Assembly (NCBI RefSeq): GCF_032854445.1
Contig: NC_088300.1
Coordinates: 39,028,458 to 39,092,457, forward strand
Direction: 5' to 3'
Length of the DNA: 64,000 bases
Source: Liolophura sinensis
Taxonomy: Eukaryota > Mollusca > Polyplacophora > Chitonida > Chitonidae
The notes beneath the pieces are model-generated. The model was not told where the DNA came from. It did not search any database and saw only the letters and a list, made by a program, of their open reading frames with translations. Positions 13,742 to 25,800 of this stretch are shown in pieces; within the stretch, counting starts at the first letter, position 1, and every line of letters starts with the position of its first letter. A program made the translations under genes and the position numbers.

Positions 13742-13962
13742 GAAGGAAGACAAAGACATCAGAAGGGAGACCACTGAAGACAAATGCATCAGCAGGGAGA
13801 CCACTATAGACAAAGGCATCAGCAGGGAGACTCCTGAAGAGAATGGCATCAGCAGGGAGACCACTGAAGACAAATACATCAGCAGGGAGACCACTGAAGA
13901 CAAAGGGATAAGAAGGGAGACCACTGAAGACAAAGGGATCAGGAGGGAAACCAGCCCATCGT
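13742..13962. repeat. 30-bp minisatellite, about 7-8 units
   Basis: The unit reads ACCACTGAAGACAAAGGCAT and CAGCAGGGAG. Because 30 is a multiple of 3, both strands stay open across it (90 codons on plus, 156 on minus), giving ten-residue repeats such as RETTEDKGIS. No other coding evidence. Confidence 0.9.
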
Positions 13963-15179
13963 AAAACTGAATTGCTTTCAATGTAGTGAGAAAAAAAAAT
14001 ACTTTAAAAATGTTCTCCAGATGAATCATGTATGTTATCAAGTGACACCAAACCTGTTTGTGCCATGATAAATATACATTCAAAAGCTGGCTACTTCCGA
14101 TCAGATCAAAACTCTTATGCTGAAGCACAGTAAACAAAGCAATAAATGATAATACAACTTTTAAAATTCAGTGAATGAAACATACCACTGAGTGTCGCAA
14201 AGCATGCTGGAAGGAAATCTGCATTTCTAATTACCTGTACACAAATACCTGTACCACAATCACATTAGTCTACAGCTATGAAATCTGATTTACTGAATGT
14301 ATATGTGGATCACTAACTACATATTCTCTAAAACTTTGTACAATGTGAAAAGTCAGAAAGGTAAAATTAACATTTGTAAAATATGCCACATACATCTGAC
14401 GAGTTACACAACCTCCAAAAATATACACAAATCCTGTTTAAACATTGAGTGATACTGTACTTCTTTGTATTTACAGTGTGTAACATGGAAGAACAAAAAC
14501 AGACAGCACCTCTCTTTTTATCCTGACATGAATCTTGAAATAATACATTTAAATTGGGATGAGAGAAATGGTGGGTGCAGACAGATGGAAGTGGGGGGGG
14601 GGGGGGGGGGGAGAGGAGAGGGAGGGGCAGATTCCATAAAGAGCACTTAGTTACAGAAAACCCTTCACTACCCTGACTACCATCCATGTTGTAGACATAT
14701 GTTGTGCATTTAGCTAAGGGCTACTTAACACTATTAAAGTAGCCTTCAGGAAACTGACCTTAGGTGCTTAATGAACTTGTTAAATCCATTCTTCTTTTTA
14801 TGAAGTAAAATGTTTTGACTTTCCAAAGGGATTATGGGGAATAGGTAGGGAGATGATAATGGTGTAGTAAGCTGTGTGGGTTATTTCTTATTTCTAAATA
14901 CCAGTGTTATACTGAAGTTGTCACATGATTTACATTCATATCTACATACATGTATTGTGTGTACGTGAGAATGTGATTTATAGTTTTTAGTCTGGAATAT
15001 ATACTGGAAGCACATTTTCACATGATTTAACCTAACATACTACCATAAAAAAATTACTTTTATGTAATGTTTACATTTCACACCATTATTTTTGTGAACC
15101 CTAGACACTGCTAGATGTACACTTATATTTTTTTCCAGTAAACTTCTAGTGTGATCTCCCTATAATGCATTTGTAAAAA
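13963..15179. other. Non-coding, with a 19-base G tract
   Basis: The homopolymer lies at about 14593-14611, followed by GA-rich sequence. Nothing else is recognised. Confidence 0.5.
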
Positions 15180-15307
15180 CCAGTATGGTCACGAGTTTCC
15201 CCTCAGGCTCTTCTCACTTTCCTTCCACCATAATCCTGGTCAACATCATATAAATGAAATATTCTTGAGTACAGCATAAAACACCACTCACATAAATAAA
15301 TAAATAA
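15180..15307 (+). mobile_element. SINE 3' half, diverged
   Basis: CCACCATAATCCTGGTCAAC, GAAATATTCTTGAGTACAGC and an (AAAT)n end place it in the same SINE family; the tRNA head is missing. Confidence 0.7.
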
Positions 15308-16614
15308 TTGTAAATCATTATGCCCAATACAAGTTTTGTTTAAACTTTTAAGTTGCATTCACTATAATTATAAGAGCCATTAATTATAAGCAGAGCAAAG
15401 GGAGATTACCCTGAGATAAGATAGCTGAGGTGTCACTGACCACACCTGACTACATCAACATACTTGATTGTATACTTGATTGGAAATTTGTAACTTGAGG
15501 AAATAAATGCTCAGCTGTTCACTGTCCATTGGTGAAAATAAGTCCTCCAAACACCCAGAAGTAAAGGACTGTCCCTCATTAATACAACCTGTGACATGCT
15601 CAGTGAAGATGTCAACATATGGATGATAAGGCTCCCTACTGAGGATGTCAAACCTTGATTAAAGCCTGATAATGTAGTCAAAGCCTAATGAGAAGATTGA
15701 ATCCTGCAGGATGATGTGATCAAAGTTTAATAATGGAAAGATGTGATTAAATCCTGCAGGATGATGTGATCAAAGTTTACTTGGATGATGTGATGAACAC
15801 CTGATGATGTGACCAAAGCTAGCAAGGGAGGAATCTGTACCTGATCTGTTGTGTGGTCATTCACATGTATTATATTTATCAGAATTCCTGTTTAATAAAC
15901 AATCTGTACAGTGCTTCACATTTCATCTCATTCAGCATCTTTTCCACATACATCAATATCTCTTATGAATTATGTATATGGTACTGATTTGTCAAAACAT
16001 GCATGCATCATGTGCAAACATTAGATTTCTTGCTGCTAATCAGTAAATGAGGCACCATTCACACATTCTCTGGCACAAAACCTGCTCTATTGGCTATTCC
16101 ATCATTACCTGTAGGTTTATTTTCTCTACTCTACATACCAGAACTTAAACAGCCCAGTGACCATCTACGGAGTATATAGCCCATATATCACAAAATTCGA
16201 AAGTGAGATCATCATGTCGCTCTGGGGGGTCCACAACAAACATCTCTTCAGTCACACCACTCATGTCCCGTTTGACAATGAGATTTCCCAACCAGTTACA
16301 GATTGTCATGGGATGTAAATCTGCCACTTTATGGCAGTATTTTCACCGGGTTACAGACACAGTCTTAAGTGGGACCAATTAGATCATTATACAACGATGC
16401 CTGGAAGACCTACGGATATGGTAACGGCATGAGTTCAGTCAGTAAACCATATATATGAAACCTCAGCATAATAATGTGTCAAGTCACAAAACGAAATACT
16501 TCTGACATGGAAGTCCCACTTCACTGCTGCGCTTTCAGCTGCATCTCACCTTATCACATAGACAAAATGCAGCGAATCTGATCAGAGTTTCAGTTCAGGT
16601 GAATATGCACCTCA
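15308..16614 (-). other. Probable 3' UTR and flank of the convertase-like gene
   Basis: Non-coding sequence follows the stop codon. It has the candidate AATAAA at 16116-16121. Around 15640-15830 short phrases (GATGATGTGATCAAAG) recur irregularly. Confidence 0.4.
16116..16121 (-). promoter_or_regulatory. Candidate poly(A) signal of the convertase-like gene
   Basis: AATAAA on the minus strand, about 490 bases after the stop codon, in otherwise non-coding sequence. It is the first plain hexamer I see downstream. No transcript evidence is available, so the site is only a candidate. Confidence 0.3.
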
Positions 16615-16844
16615 CTAGGCCGTTGTCGTCTGCTGCTTCTCCTGGTGCAAACTCTGCGTCTCTTCTTCTGTCTTTTCCTCATCACTGTGACGGAAACGCT
16701 CCTTGAACATTTTATTTCTCAGAATGAACAGAATGACACAGATGACAACTAAAACTAACATGCCCAAGACAAGCCACAGCCACCAGGGGAGATTACTCCC
16801 TCCGTCTGTAGGAAAGTCTAGTGGAGAGTTGGTAGCTCCTGTAT
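16615..16844 (-). CDS. Exon i: transmembrane helix, cytoplasmic tail and stop
   Basis: The acceptor is atctttcag. Residues 411-486, then TAG. A short luminal stretch leads into a helix starting at PWWLWLVLGMLVLVV and ending before RNK. The tail is basic near the membrane (KMFKERFRH), then acidic with a possible CK2 site (Ser464, HSDEEKTEEE), then Gln/Thr-rich. Furin and PC7 are type I membrane proteins with sorting tails, and an acidic Ser cluster resembles furin's TGN-retrieval signal; that role is inference. Confidence 0.92.
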
Positions 16845-19800
16845 CTGAAAGATAAAATTGCATCACAGTCTTAGAAATACTGCATGCAAGGTTGGGTATA
16901 GCAGGCAAGGTAGGGTATAGCAGGCAAGCAGGCAAGGTAGGGTATAGCGGGTAAGGTGGGGTATAGCAAGCAAGGTGGGGTATAGCAAGCAAGGTAGGGT
17001 GTAGCAGGAAAGGTAGGTATAGCAGGCAAGGTGGGGTATAGCAAGCAAGGTGGGGTATAGCAGGCAAGGTAGGCACAGCAGGCAAGCAGGCTAGGTAGGG
17101 TATAGCAGGCAAGCAAGGTGGGGTATAGCAGGCTAGGTAGGTACAGCAGGCAAGCAGGCAAGGTAGGGTATAGCAAGCAAGGTGGGTATAGCAATAGGTA
17201 GGGCATAGGAAGCAAGGGAGGATATAGCAGGCAACGTAGGGTACAGCAAGCAAAAAGGCAACGTAGGGTATAGCAAGCAAGGTGGGGTACAGCAGGCAAG
17301 GTAGGTTCAGCAGGCAAGGTAGGTTAGAGCACGATAGGCAGGGTATAGGAAGCAAGGGAGGATATAGCAAGCAAGGTTGGGTACAGCAGGCAAGGTAGGG
17401 TATAGCAAGCAAGGCGGGGTATAGCAGGCAAGATTGGGTACAGCAGGCAAGCAGGCAAGGTAGGTTATGGCAAGCAAGGTGGGGTGTAGCAGGCAAGGTG
17501 GGGTATAGCAATCAAGGTAGGTTATCGCAAGATAGGTAGAGTACAAAAGCAAGGGAGGATATAGCAGGCAAGGTAGGGTATAGCAGGCAAGGTAGGATAT
17601 GGCAAGCAAGGTGGGTTATAGCAGGCAAGGTAGGTATAGCAGGCAAGGTAGGTTATAGCAAGATAAGTAGGGTATAGGAAGCAAGGGAGGATATAGCAGG
17701 CAAGGTAGGGTACAGCAGGCAAGGTAGGGTATAGCAGGAAAGGTAGGGTATAGCAAGCAAGATGGGGTATAGCAGGCAAGGTATTTACAGCAGGCAAGGT
17801 AGGTTATAGCACGATAGGCAGGGTATAGGAAGCAAGGGAGGATATAGCAAGCAAGGTAGGGTACAGCAGGCAAGCAGGCAAGGTAGGTTATAGCAAGCAA
17901 GGTGGGGTATAGCAGGCAAGGTGGGGTATAGCAATCAAGGTAGGTTATAGCAAGATAGGTAGGGTATAGCAGCAAAGGTAGGGTATAGCAGGCAAGCAGG
18001 CAAGGTAGGTATAGCAAGCAAGGTAGGGTATAGCAGGCAAGGTGGGGTATAGCAATCAAGGTAGGTTATAGCAAGATAGGTAGGGTATAGGAAGCAAGGG
18101 AGGATATAGCAGTCAAGGTAGGGTACAGCAGGCAAGCAGGCAAGGTAGGGTATAGCAAGCAAGGTGGGGTATAGGAAGCAAGGTGGGGTATAGCAAGCAA
18201 GGTATAGCAAGCAAGGTATAGCAGGCAAGGTAGGTACAGCAGGCAAGGTAGGGTATAGCAATCAAGGTAGGGTATAGCAGGCAAGGTAGGATATAGCAAT
18301 CATGGTAGGGTATAGCAGGCGAGGTAGGGTATAGCAGGCAAGGTAGGATATACCAATCAAGGTAGGGTATAGCAGGCAAGGTAGGATATACCAATCAAGG
18401 TAGGTATAGCAGGCAAGGTAGGATATAGCAAGCAAGGTAGGGTGTAGCAGGCAAGGTAGGGTATAGCAGGAAAGGTAGGTATAGCAGGCAAGGTAGGTAT
18501 AGTGGGAAAGGTAGGGTATAGCAGGAAAGGTAGGTATAACAGGCAAGGTAGGGGATAACAGGCAAGGTAGGGTATAGCAAGCAAGGTAGGGTATAGCAGG
18601 CAAGGTGGGTATAGCAGGCAAGGTAGGTATAGCCGGCAAGGTAGGGTATAGCAGGAAAGGTAGGGTATAGCAAGCAAGGTAGGTATAGCCGGCAAGGTAA
18701 GGTATAGCAGGAAAGGTAGGTACAGCAGACAAGGTAGGGTATAGCAAGCAAGGTAGGGTATAGTAGGGTATAGTAATCAAGGTGGGGAATAGCAGGCAAG
18801 GTAGGTATAGCCGGCAAGGTAGGTATAGCAGGCAAGGTAGGTAAAGCCGGCAAGGTAAGGTATAGCAGGAAAGGTAGGTATAGCAGACAAGGTAGGGTAT
18901 AGCAAGCAAGGTAGGGTATAGCAAGTAAAGTAGGGTATAGCAAGCAAGGTAGGTAAATCCGGCAAGGTAAGGTATAGCAAGAAAGGTAGGTACAGCAGAC
19001 AAGGTAGGGTATAGCAAGCAAGGTAGGGTATAGCAAGCAACGTAGGGTGTAGCAAGCAGGGTGGGGAATAGCAGGCAAGGTAGGTATAGCCGGCAAGGTA
19101 GGTATAGCAAGCAAGGTAGGTAAAGCCGGCAAGGTAAGGTATAGCAGGAAAGGTAGGTACAACAGACAAGGTAGGGTATAGCAAGCAAGGTAGGGTATAG
19201 CAAGCAAAGTAGGGTATAGCAAGCAAGGTGGGGAATAGCAGGCAAGGTAGGTATAGCCGGCAAGGTAGGTATAGCAGGCAAGGTTGGGTATAGCAGGCAA
19301 GGTAGGGTATAGCAGGCAAGGTGGGGTATAGAAGGCAAGGTAGGTGTAGCAGGCAAGGTAGGTATTGCAGGCAAGGTAGGGTATAGCAGGATAGCAGGCA
19401 AGGTAGGGTATAGCAGGCAAGGTAGGGTATAGCAGGCAAGGTAGGGTATAGCAGGCAAGGTGGGGTATAGAAGGCAAGGTAGGTGTAGCAGGCAAGGTAG
19501 GTATTGCAGGCAAGGTAGGGTATAGCAGGCAAGGTAGGGTATAGCAGGATAGCAGGCAAGGTAGGGTATAGCAGGATAGCAGGCAAGGTAGGGTATAGCA
19601 GGCAAGGTAGGGTATAGCAGGCAAGGTGGGGTATAGAAGGCAAGGTAGGTGTAGCAGGCAAGGTAGGTATTGCAGGCAAGGTAGGTATAGCAGGCAAGGT
19701 AGGGTATAACAGGATAGCAGGCAAGGTAGGGTATAGCAGGCAAGGTAGGTATAGCAGGCAAGGTAGGGTATAACAGGATAGCAGGCAAGGTAGGGTATAG

Positions 19801-22800
19801 CAGGCAAGGTAGGTATAGCAGGCAAGGTAGGGTATAACAGGATAGCAGGCAAGGTAGGGTATAACAGGATAGCAGGCAAGGTAGGTATAGCAGGCATGGT
19901 GGGTATAGCAGGCAAGGTAGGTATAGCAAGCATGTACCATAGGAGTGGAAGGCTGACGTTTCAGGATGCTAACATTTGTACCAGGTAATCAATCAAAAAA
20001 ACAAACTTATTACTAGTAAAGTTAGGAGGGCTATGGGATGACTATCTTTTTCCTTCTCCACACTGGTGATTGCCTCTGGTTATATAAGTGCTGCTTTATA
20101 TCACATTCAAACTTTATGTATTTGATTTATTTACTTATTTGATTGGTATTTTACACCATACTCCAGCATAATGGTGGGAGGAAACCAGGCAGAGGAAATA
20201 CACTGCCTCCCACATGTTTAATATGTATTTGATTAACACCTTATTAGCATAGCATGACGTATGAACACAGGGCACTGTGACTTACCCACAATCTCTTTCT
20301 GTGTGATCCCCGTGGCCAGGTTGGGCACCAGTTTGGGGTAGTTTTGGGGGATCTCCAGGGGATTTATGAGGCCATGAAGCTTCAGAGACCAGCCAAATAA
20401 TATAGCTACACAGGAGAAAGATAACAGATGAATAAGGGGTCAGTGCATGCTAATACATTTATACAACATAAAATATGAATGCAAATATAAGTCATTACTA
20501 ATACACCCATGTATGCATAAATAAGTTTTCAAAAAATAAGCCCATTTTGCCTGATTCTGGGAGTCCTGTTGGTATTAGAAACATATTTTGAGGTTTGTTT
20601 GGAAAGCAGGATGGTTGGAAAAATGTAACTTTCAGCATCAAATGACATTTGAATGTATTTGTCTCTAAAAATGTACTCGGAATGGGTTATAAGGTCATTT
20701 AAATATGATAAAAACACGTGATCCTGTCAGTAAAATCAGTTGTAGGTAATACTAGTCCAGCTGTCGAACGTAAGCATAAAACATAGATGTTAAATGATAA
20801 AATATGATATTTGGAAAACAGTATATTTGTTTATTTATGTGCTGTTAGTATTATTTTGTCCATATTTGACTACTGGCAGATAAAATATCTCGACATTTTA
20901 CTGAAACCATTTATTAATCCTGTGTCCTCTTATGTCAGAGACAATCTTAATTTTTTTTAAATATATCCCTATGAACACTGAAACTATGAGATATCTTCTG
21001 CAGTTTTGATATTAAAAAGTTTAGTAAACATCACCATATCACATGTCTTAGCTATAGAAGCTTTGACATCCATGGTTATCACACTGCTCTAAACCCAAAC
21101 AGTGAACGCTTCTCTTCTGACTTTCTGTTAATTCTTTCCGGTGCTAAACTTATTTTACAAACCAATGCTTTTCAGATTGCAATCTTTCAACCCCATTACC
21201 ATAAATGCATATATGAACTATTAAAAACTCCGATAATCTGATTCATGTCCTTGTCTGTAATATATGTCAAAAATATTATACAGGAAAAAGTGGAGCCACA
21301 TGTACTTTGCAAGACAGAACCAGGGTCCATTAACAGGAGACCAACACCCATCCTTTACCACATCTTAAATTCAGTAAACACATTTGGACACGTACCCAAA
21401 ATATTATGATTACATTCTCAATATTACCAGTTTTTTTTTTTTAATTATTTTCTGTCGATAATACAGCATGTGTTCATATGGAATGTCACTTCATTTGGAA
21501 AATTCAAGCCCAAACCTAACAGCTAGGTTTCATTGTGAGGGTAGTGCTATTGTTTATGTTTAATTACGCTCTATTTGTATACAGACATAAAGCTAATTTT
21601 GTTTACATTTACCAGACAATCACTAAATGTTGGCGAACCACATGACTGTATACATGTCTATATATGTATGTTCTTTGTGACCATTAACTAAATCTTTTTG
21701 TGAAGTCTCAAAAGAGGTGAAGAGAGTGTGTTTTCATTGGTGAGTTTTCGTTCATCGTGCACTTCACTAAGTTTGGCTATTAAGTCATTCTCCTGGAAAT
21801 GCGGTGCACATCATTTCCTTTCTATTATCTCCGTACATGTACATATATAAAATACACATGACATTTTCCTTGATTAGTCATAAAGCAAAATGTAACGGCA
21901 GCTCGGAGGGTAAATATACATGTATCTGACAATCAAGGGGACAGGCTCTCTGAGCATGTGAACCATTGATTAGGGGGAGTAGTGAAGCGCAAAGCACAGG
22001 TGACAGACGGCAGGGTAATAGAGACACATAATCACACTCTACGTAGGCATGGAGGTTAGTCAGAGTAGAAATGAAGCTGCCAGAAGATCCTCACGGGTGT
22101 CGTTATGTTCCACAGCCCTGACCTGTGCTCGGTAATCGCAGTAAGTCACTCTAAGACTAAAATTATAGAGCATGTTTGTAAGTTGGTCTAGAATTTACCA
22201 TTTCTTCAAAATATGCAGTAGATTTAAATGAACAATGACCGTGAACAAAACAATTTTTGAAATCTCTTTCCCCTCCCATAATGCATGAATAAATGGTAAG
22301 TGTATGTCAGTAAGTTGAAAATAAAATGGAATAGACAAACTCTGCACAACTCATTAACCACATTCAACTTGCTTTCTACTCTAGAAGGAAACTGAAGTGT
22401 ACAAACTTTATGAACCATTAAGAATTTGTTCAAGATTTTTTGGTGATGGTTGGATGGGGTGAGGGTGGGGGTGGGGGTGGTGGTGGCGGGGTTGGGGGTG
22501 GGTAATGGGTAGATGACCATGACACTGCATGCCCATCATACAAAGAGGTCAATAGGGGTCTGCAATTACCAGCTGAGGAAACCATTGGTTACAAGAAGTC
22601 TCGAACTGGTCAGAATATAGTTTTCGCCAATCACGTGAAATGTGGGCAAGTGAAATATTCTTGATTACAGCTCGGTATGACATAGACCAAATTACCGCCG
22701 GAAAAGACTACTTTTGTCTGTCACAAGTCTGTCTGTTTGCAATGGTATTATTTAGCAACAGTTGTCAACACTTGAGGTACGTCATTTACATGTACTTAAC

Positions 22801-25800
22801 TCTGGAATCCAATGTGTCCAACAGGTGAGATGTAGAGACTGGTAGAGGCCAGTTGATGCAGGATGAGAACTGGATGGGACAGTTTCAAACTGGTGCCTGC
22901 TCATGCGGCAAGGTGCAGAGGATACAACGGCATACACGCTGTTAGTTGACAGGACAGTGGCGTGCTTACTACGGAGAAGAAGATATAAAACAAACCTGTA
23001 CCGGGTGAAAATTTGGACATAGGTGCCTCCTGAATGCTGATCTTCCAGCCTCCTGATGGATTCTCCCCCCAAAACTGAACGCTGAGTATTGTCCAATTGA
23101 AATGCGTTATATGGTCGTCGCCGGAACGCCCAGGTACCAGGACTGTCTTGGTGCTGGATGGAGACTCCAACATGAGCTGGACATTGCCTCGTCCATTACT
23201 GTAGGTTAAGTTAAACGTCACTTCTACATGCTCCAGATAGCTGATGTCACAGGTCATTGGGCTGACCTGTATGGTGGATGTACGGACAGATGAACTGGTG
23301 CTTGTACGTGCCAGTCTGGCAGAAAACAGAAATCTCAAAAATACAATGAGAAACAATATACAGATACTACTACATGTGATCAAAACTGATCATGATCGAC
23401 CTACAAATCAAACAGTAATCACTGTTTCAATGGAAACCTGTACAATGTCCATTCGTGACGTTATCATTTTGTTATCAATTCCACGTGCAATTTTTCAAAT
23501 ACTCAACGCTACACTTGGGTCCTCTGCACTGGATAGGTCCAACCCATCCCATGTCGCACCACACCATCTCGTGACAACATCATGCACTTTTCATTCCATT
23601 CCCAGTGAAAGCAATTGTGATGTCATGATGTCACAGAAAGACTGAACATTTAATTGTAATCAATGCGTGGAACACCCAGATGGCCCAGATTGCAACAATA
23701 CTGCTTATGATTGGTCAACTGCATGTTCTTGATTGACAGTTGTGAACTGTCTGTACACTTGGAAACTGTGAAGTCCAGTTGTCCCTGATGAACAGTGGAT
23801 AAACTGGAAGAACATACATATTGACAAAGATCCCTTGCTTTATGGTTAGATGAATACAGAGTGCACATTGGTATGGTGCTGGTCAAAGTTATGGAACCAT
23901 ATCAATAAGGTCATCTGCCAATTTTTATTCATTTTAATTTTAATCCTTACCCAGAGGATGTGACATGGCAACTAATGGCTTGGGGAACTGGCTTCCACAC
24001 TGTTGCCATGGCAACTAGCTTGGCTGCATCTATTAGACCAAATCCAAAGGCATTGGAGACTGAAAAGATGAATTAAGTATGAGTACAAATGTACATGTCC
24101 CTGAGAAGACAGAGGTTGCGGACTTGTGCTTCTAGCAAGGCTAATTGATTATGGAATGTGTATTTTGTGTAAGAGCTCTAGAGATCCCCCATTCTCAGGA
24201 CTGGACAGATGATAATTTCCAGCAAACAAACACGGCCACCTCGAGGGGTTTCTGGTAGATGGGATACGTTTTATAATATACACAACAATCAATAGGTCTC
24301 AAGAGCTAACAACTCCGCTTCCCCTCTTAAACTTGATGTAAAAATAAAACTATATGATATGCTAGTTGTTTACATAAAACATATACTATATATATCCTGC
24401 AGCCACCATGGCTGGAATATCTGTGGATGGTTTAAGCATCATACACGAACCCTGATTAAGATGACTGTCTGCCCATGGTGGGCCAATCGTAGATCCATCA
24501 TTGGAGTATCATCGGAATTTAGTAGCTTTTGCAGTTGTGTTTTTTATGAGTCTATATTTATTTATTTTTTTTTTTTGAGTGGTGTTTTACGCCGTACTCA
24601 AGAATATTTCACTTATACGACGGCAGCCAGCATTATGGTGGGTGGAAACCGGGCACAGCCCGGGGGAAACCCACGACCATCCGCAGGTTGCTGGCAGACC
24701 TTCCCACTTACGGCTGGAGATCTATATTTATGGCATACACATTGTGACTTTGTCAAGTAGTATTTCTTCCTGCCAGACAATTTATTGTAAAAATTGCACA
24801 TGCACCTCAGACAGGTGCCAACACATCCACCACAGGCAAGTGCAAACACATGCACCTCAGACAGGTGCAAAAACATCCACCACAGACAGGTGCCAACACA
24901 TCCACCTCAGATAGGTGCCAACACATCCACCTCAGACAGGTGCCAACACATCCAACACAGACAGGTGCAAACACATGCACCTCAGACAGGGGCCAACCCA
25001 TCCACCACAGGCAGGTGCAAAAACATCCACCACAGGCAGGTGCAAAAACATCCACCACAGGCGGGTGCAAAAACATCCACTTCAGGCAGGTGCAAAAATA
25101 TCCACCACAGGCAGGTGCAAAAAACATCCACCACAGACAGGTGCCAACACATCCACCTCAGATAGGTGCCAACACATCCACCTCAGACAGGTGCCAACAC
25201 AGAAGCAGCTACACAGACAGGTGCAAACACATACACCTCAGACAGGTGCAAAAACATCTACCACAGACAGGTGCCAACACATGCACCTCAGACAGGTGCC
25301 AACCCATCCACCTCAGAAAGATGCCAACATATATACCACAGACAGGTGCCAACACATGCACCTCAGACAGGTGCAAAAACTTCCACCACACAAAGGTGCC
25401 AACACATGCACCTCAGACAGGTGTCAACACATGCACCTCAGAACGGTGCCAACACATCCACCAAAGACAGATGCCAACACACCCACCACAGACAGGTGCC
25501 AACACACCCACCACTGACAGGTGCCAACACATCCACCACAGACTCACTAATGCTTCAAATGCTACTGGACATAAGTCAGTAATGCTTCAGATACTGGACA
25601 AGTCAGAAATGCTTCAGCTACTGTACAAGTCAGTAATGCTTCATTTATACATCAGAGGAGAAGATAAAAGTGTAGCTGCTTCTGTCAGTCTGGCAACAAG
25701 TGATGTGAAAATGATGGCGGGGAGGGGGTGGGGCTATGTTTTGTTGGGTCACGCTAAAGTGGACAAAGTATGTGTATTCTGATAACTAATGCGAAAAGTG

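Noticed and set aside
13667-14137. 156-codon minus frame and 90-codon plus frame with ten-residue repeats
   Set aside because: A 30-bp tandem unit keeps both strands open; there is no start, splice or domain support.
16145-16327. 60-codon minus frame just downstream of the stop
   Set aside because: It lies in the probable 3' UTR, with no recognised domain and no splice support.
16845-17511. 298-codon frame joining the array to the transmembrane exon
   Set aside because: It is intron read-through. A proper acceptor (tttcag) at the exon edge and phase match with the previous exon show the real border.
16863-19940. Very long minus-strand open frames (555, 512, 387 codons) rich in Pro, Leu, Tyr, Cys
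   Set aside because: All three frames of the 19-bp array are open because the unit has no stop on that strand. It is intronic and purely repetitive.
24794-25782. 310-codon His/Gln/Pro-rich frame
   Set aside because: It is a product of a 25-bp unit without stops. All three plus frames are open alike and nothing else is coding.
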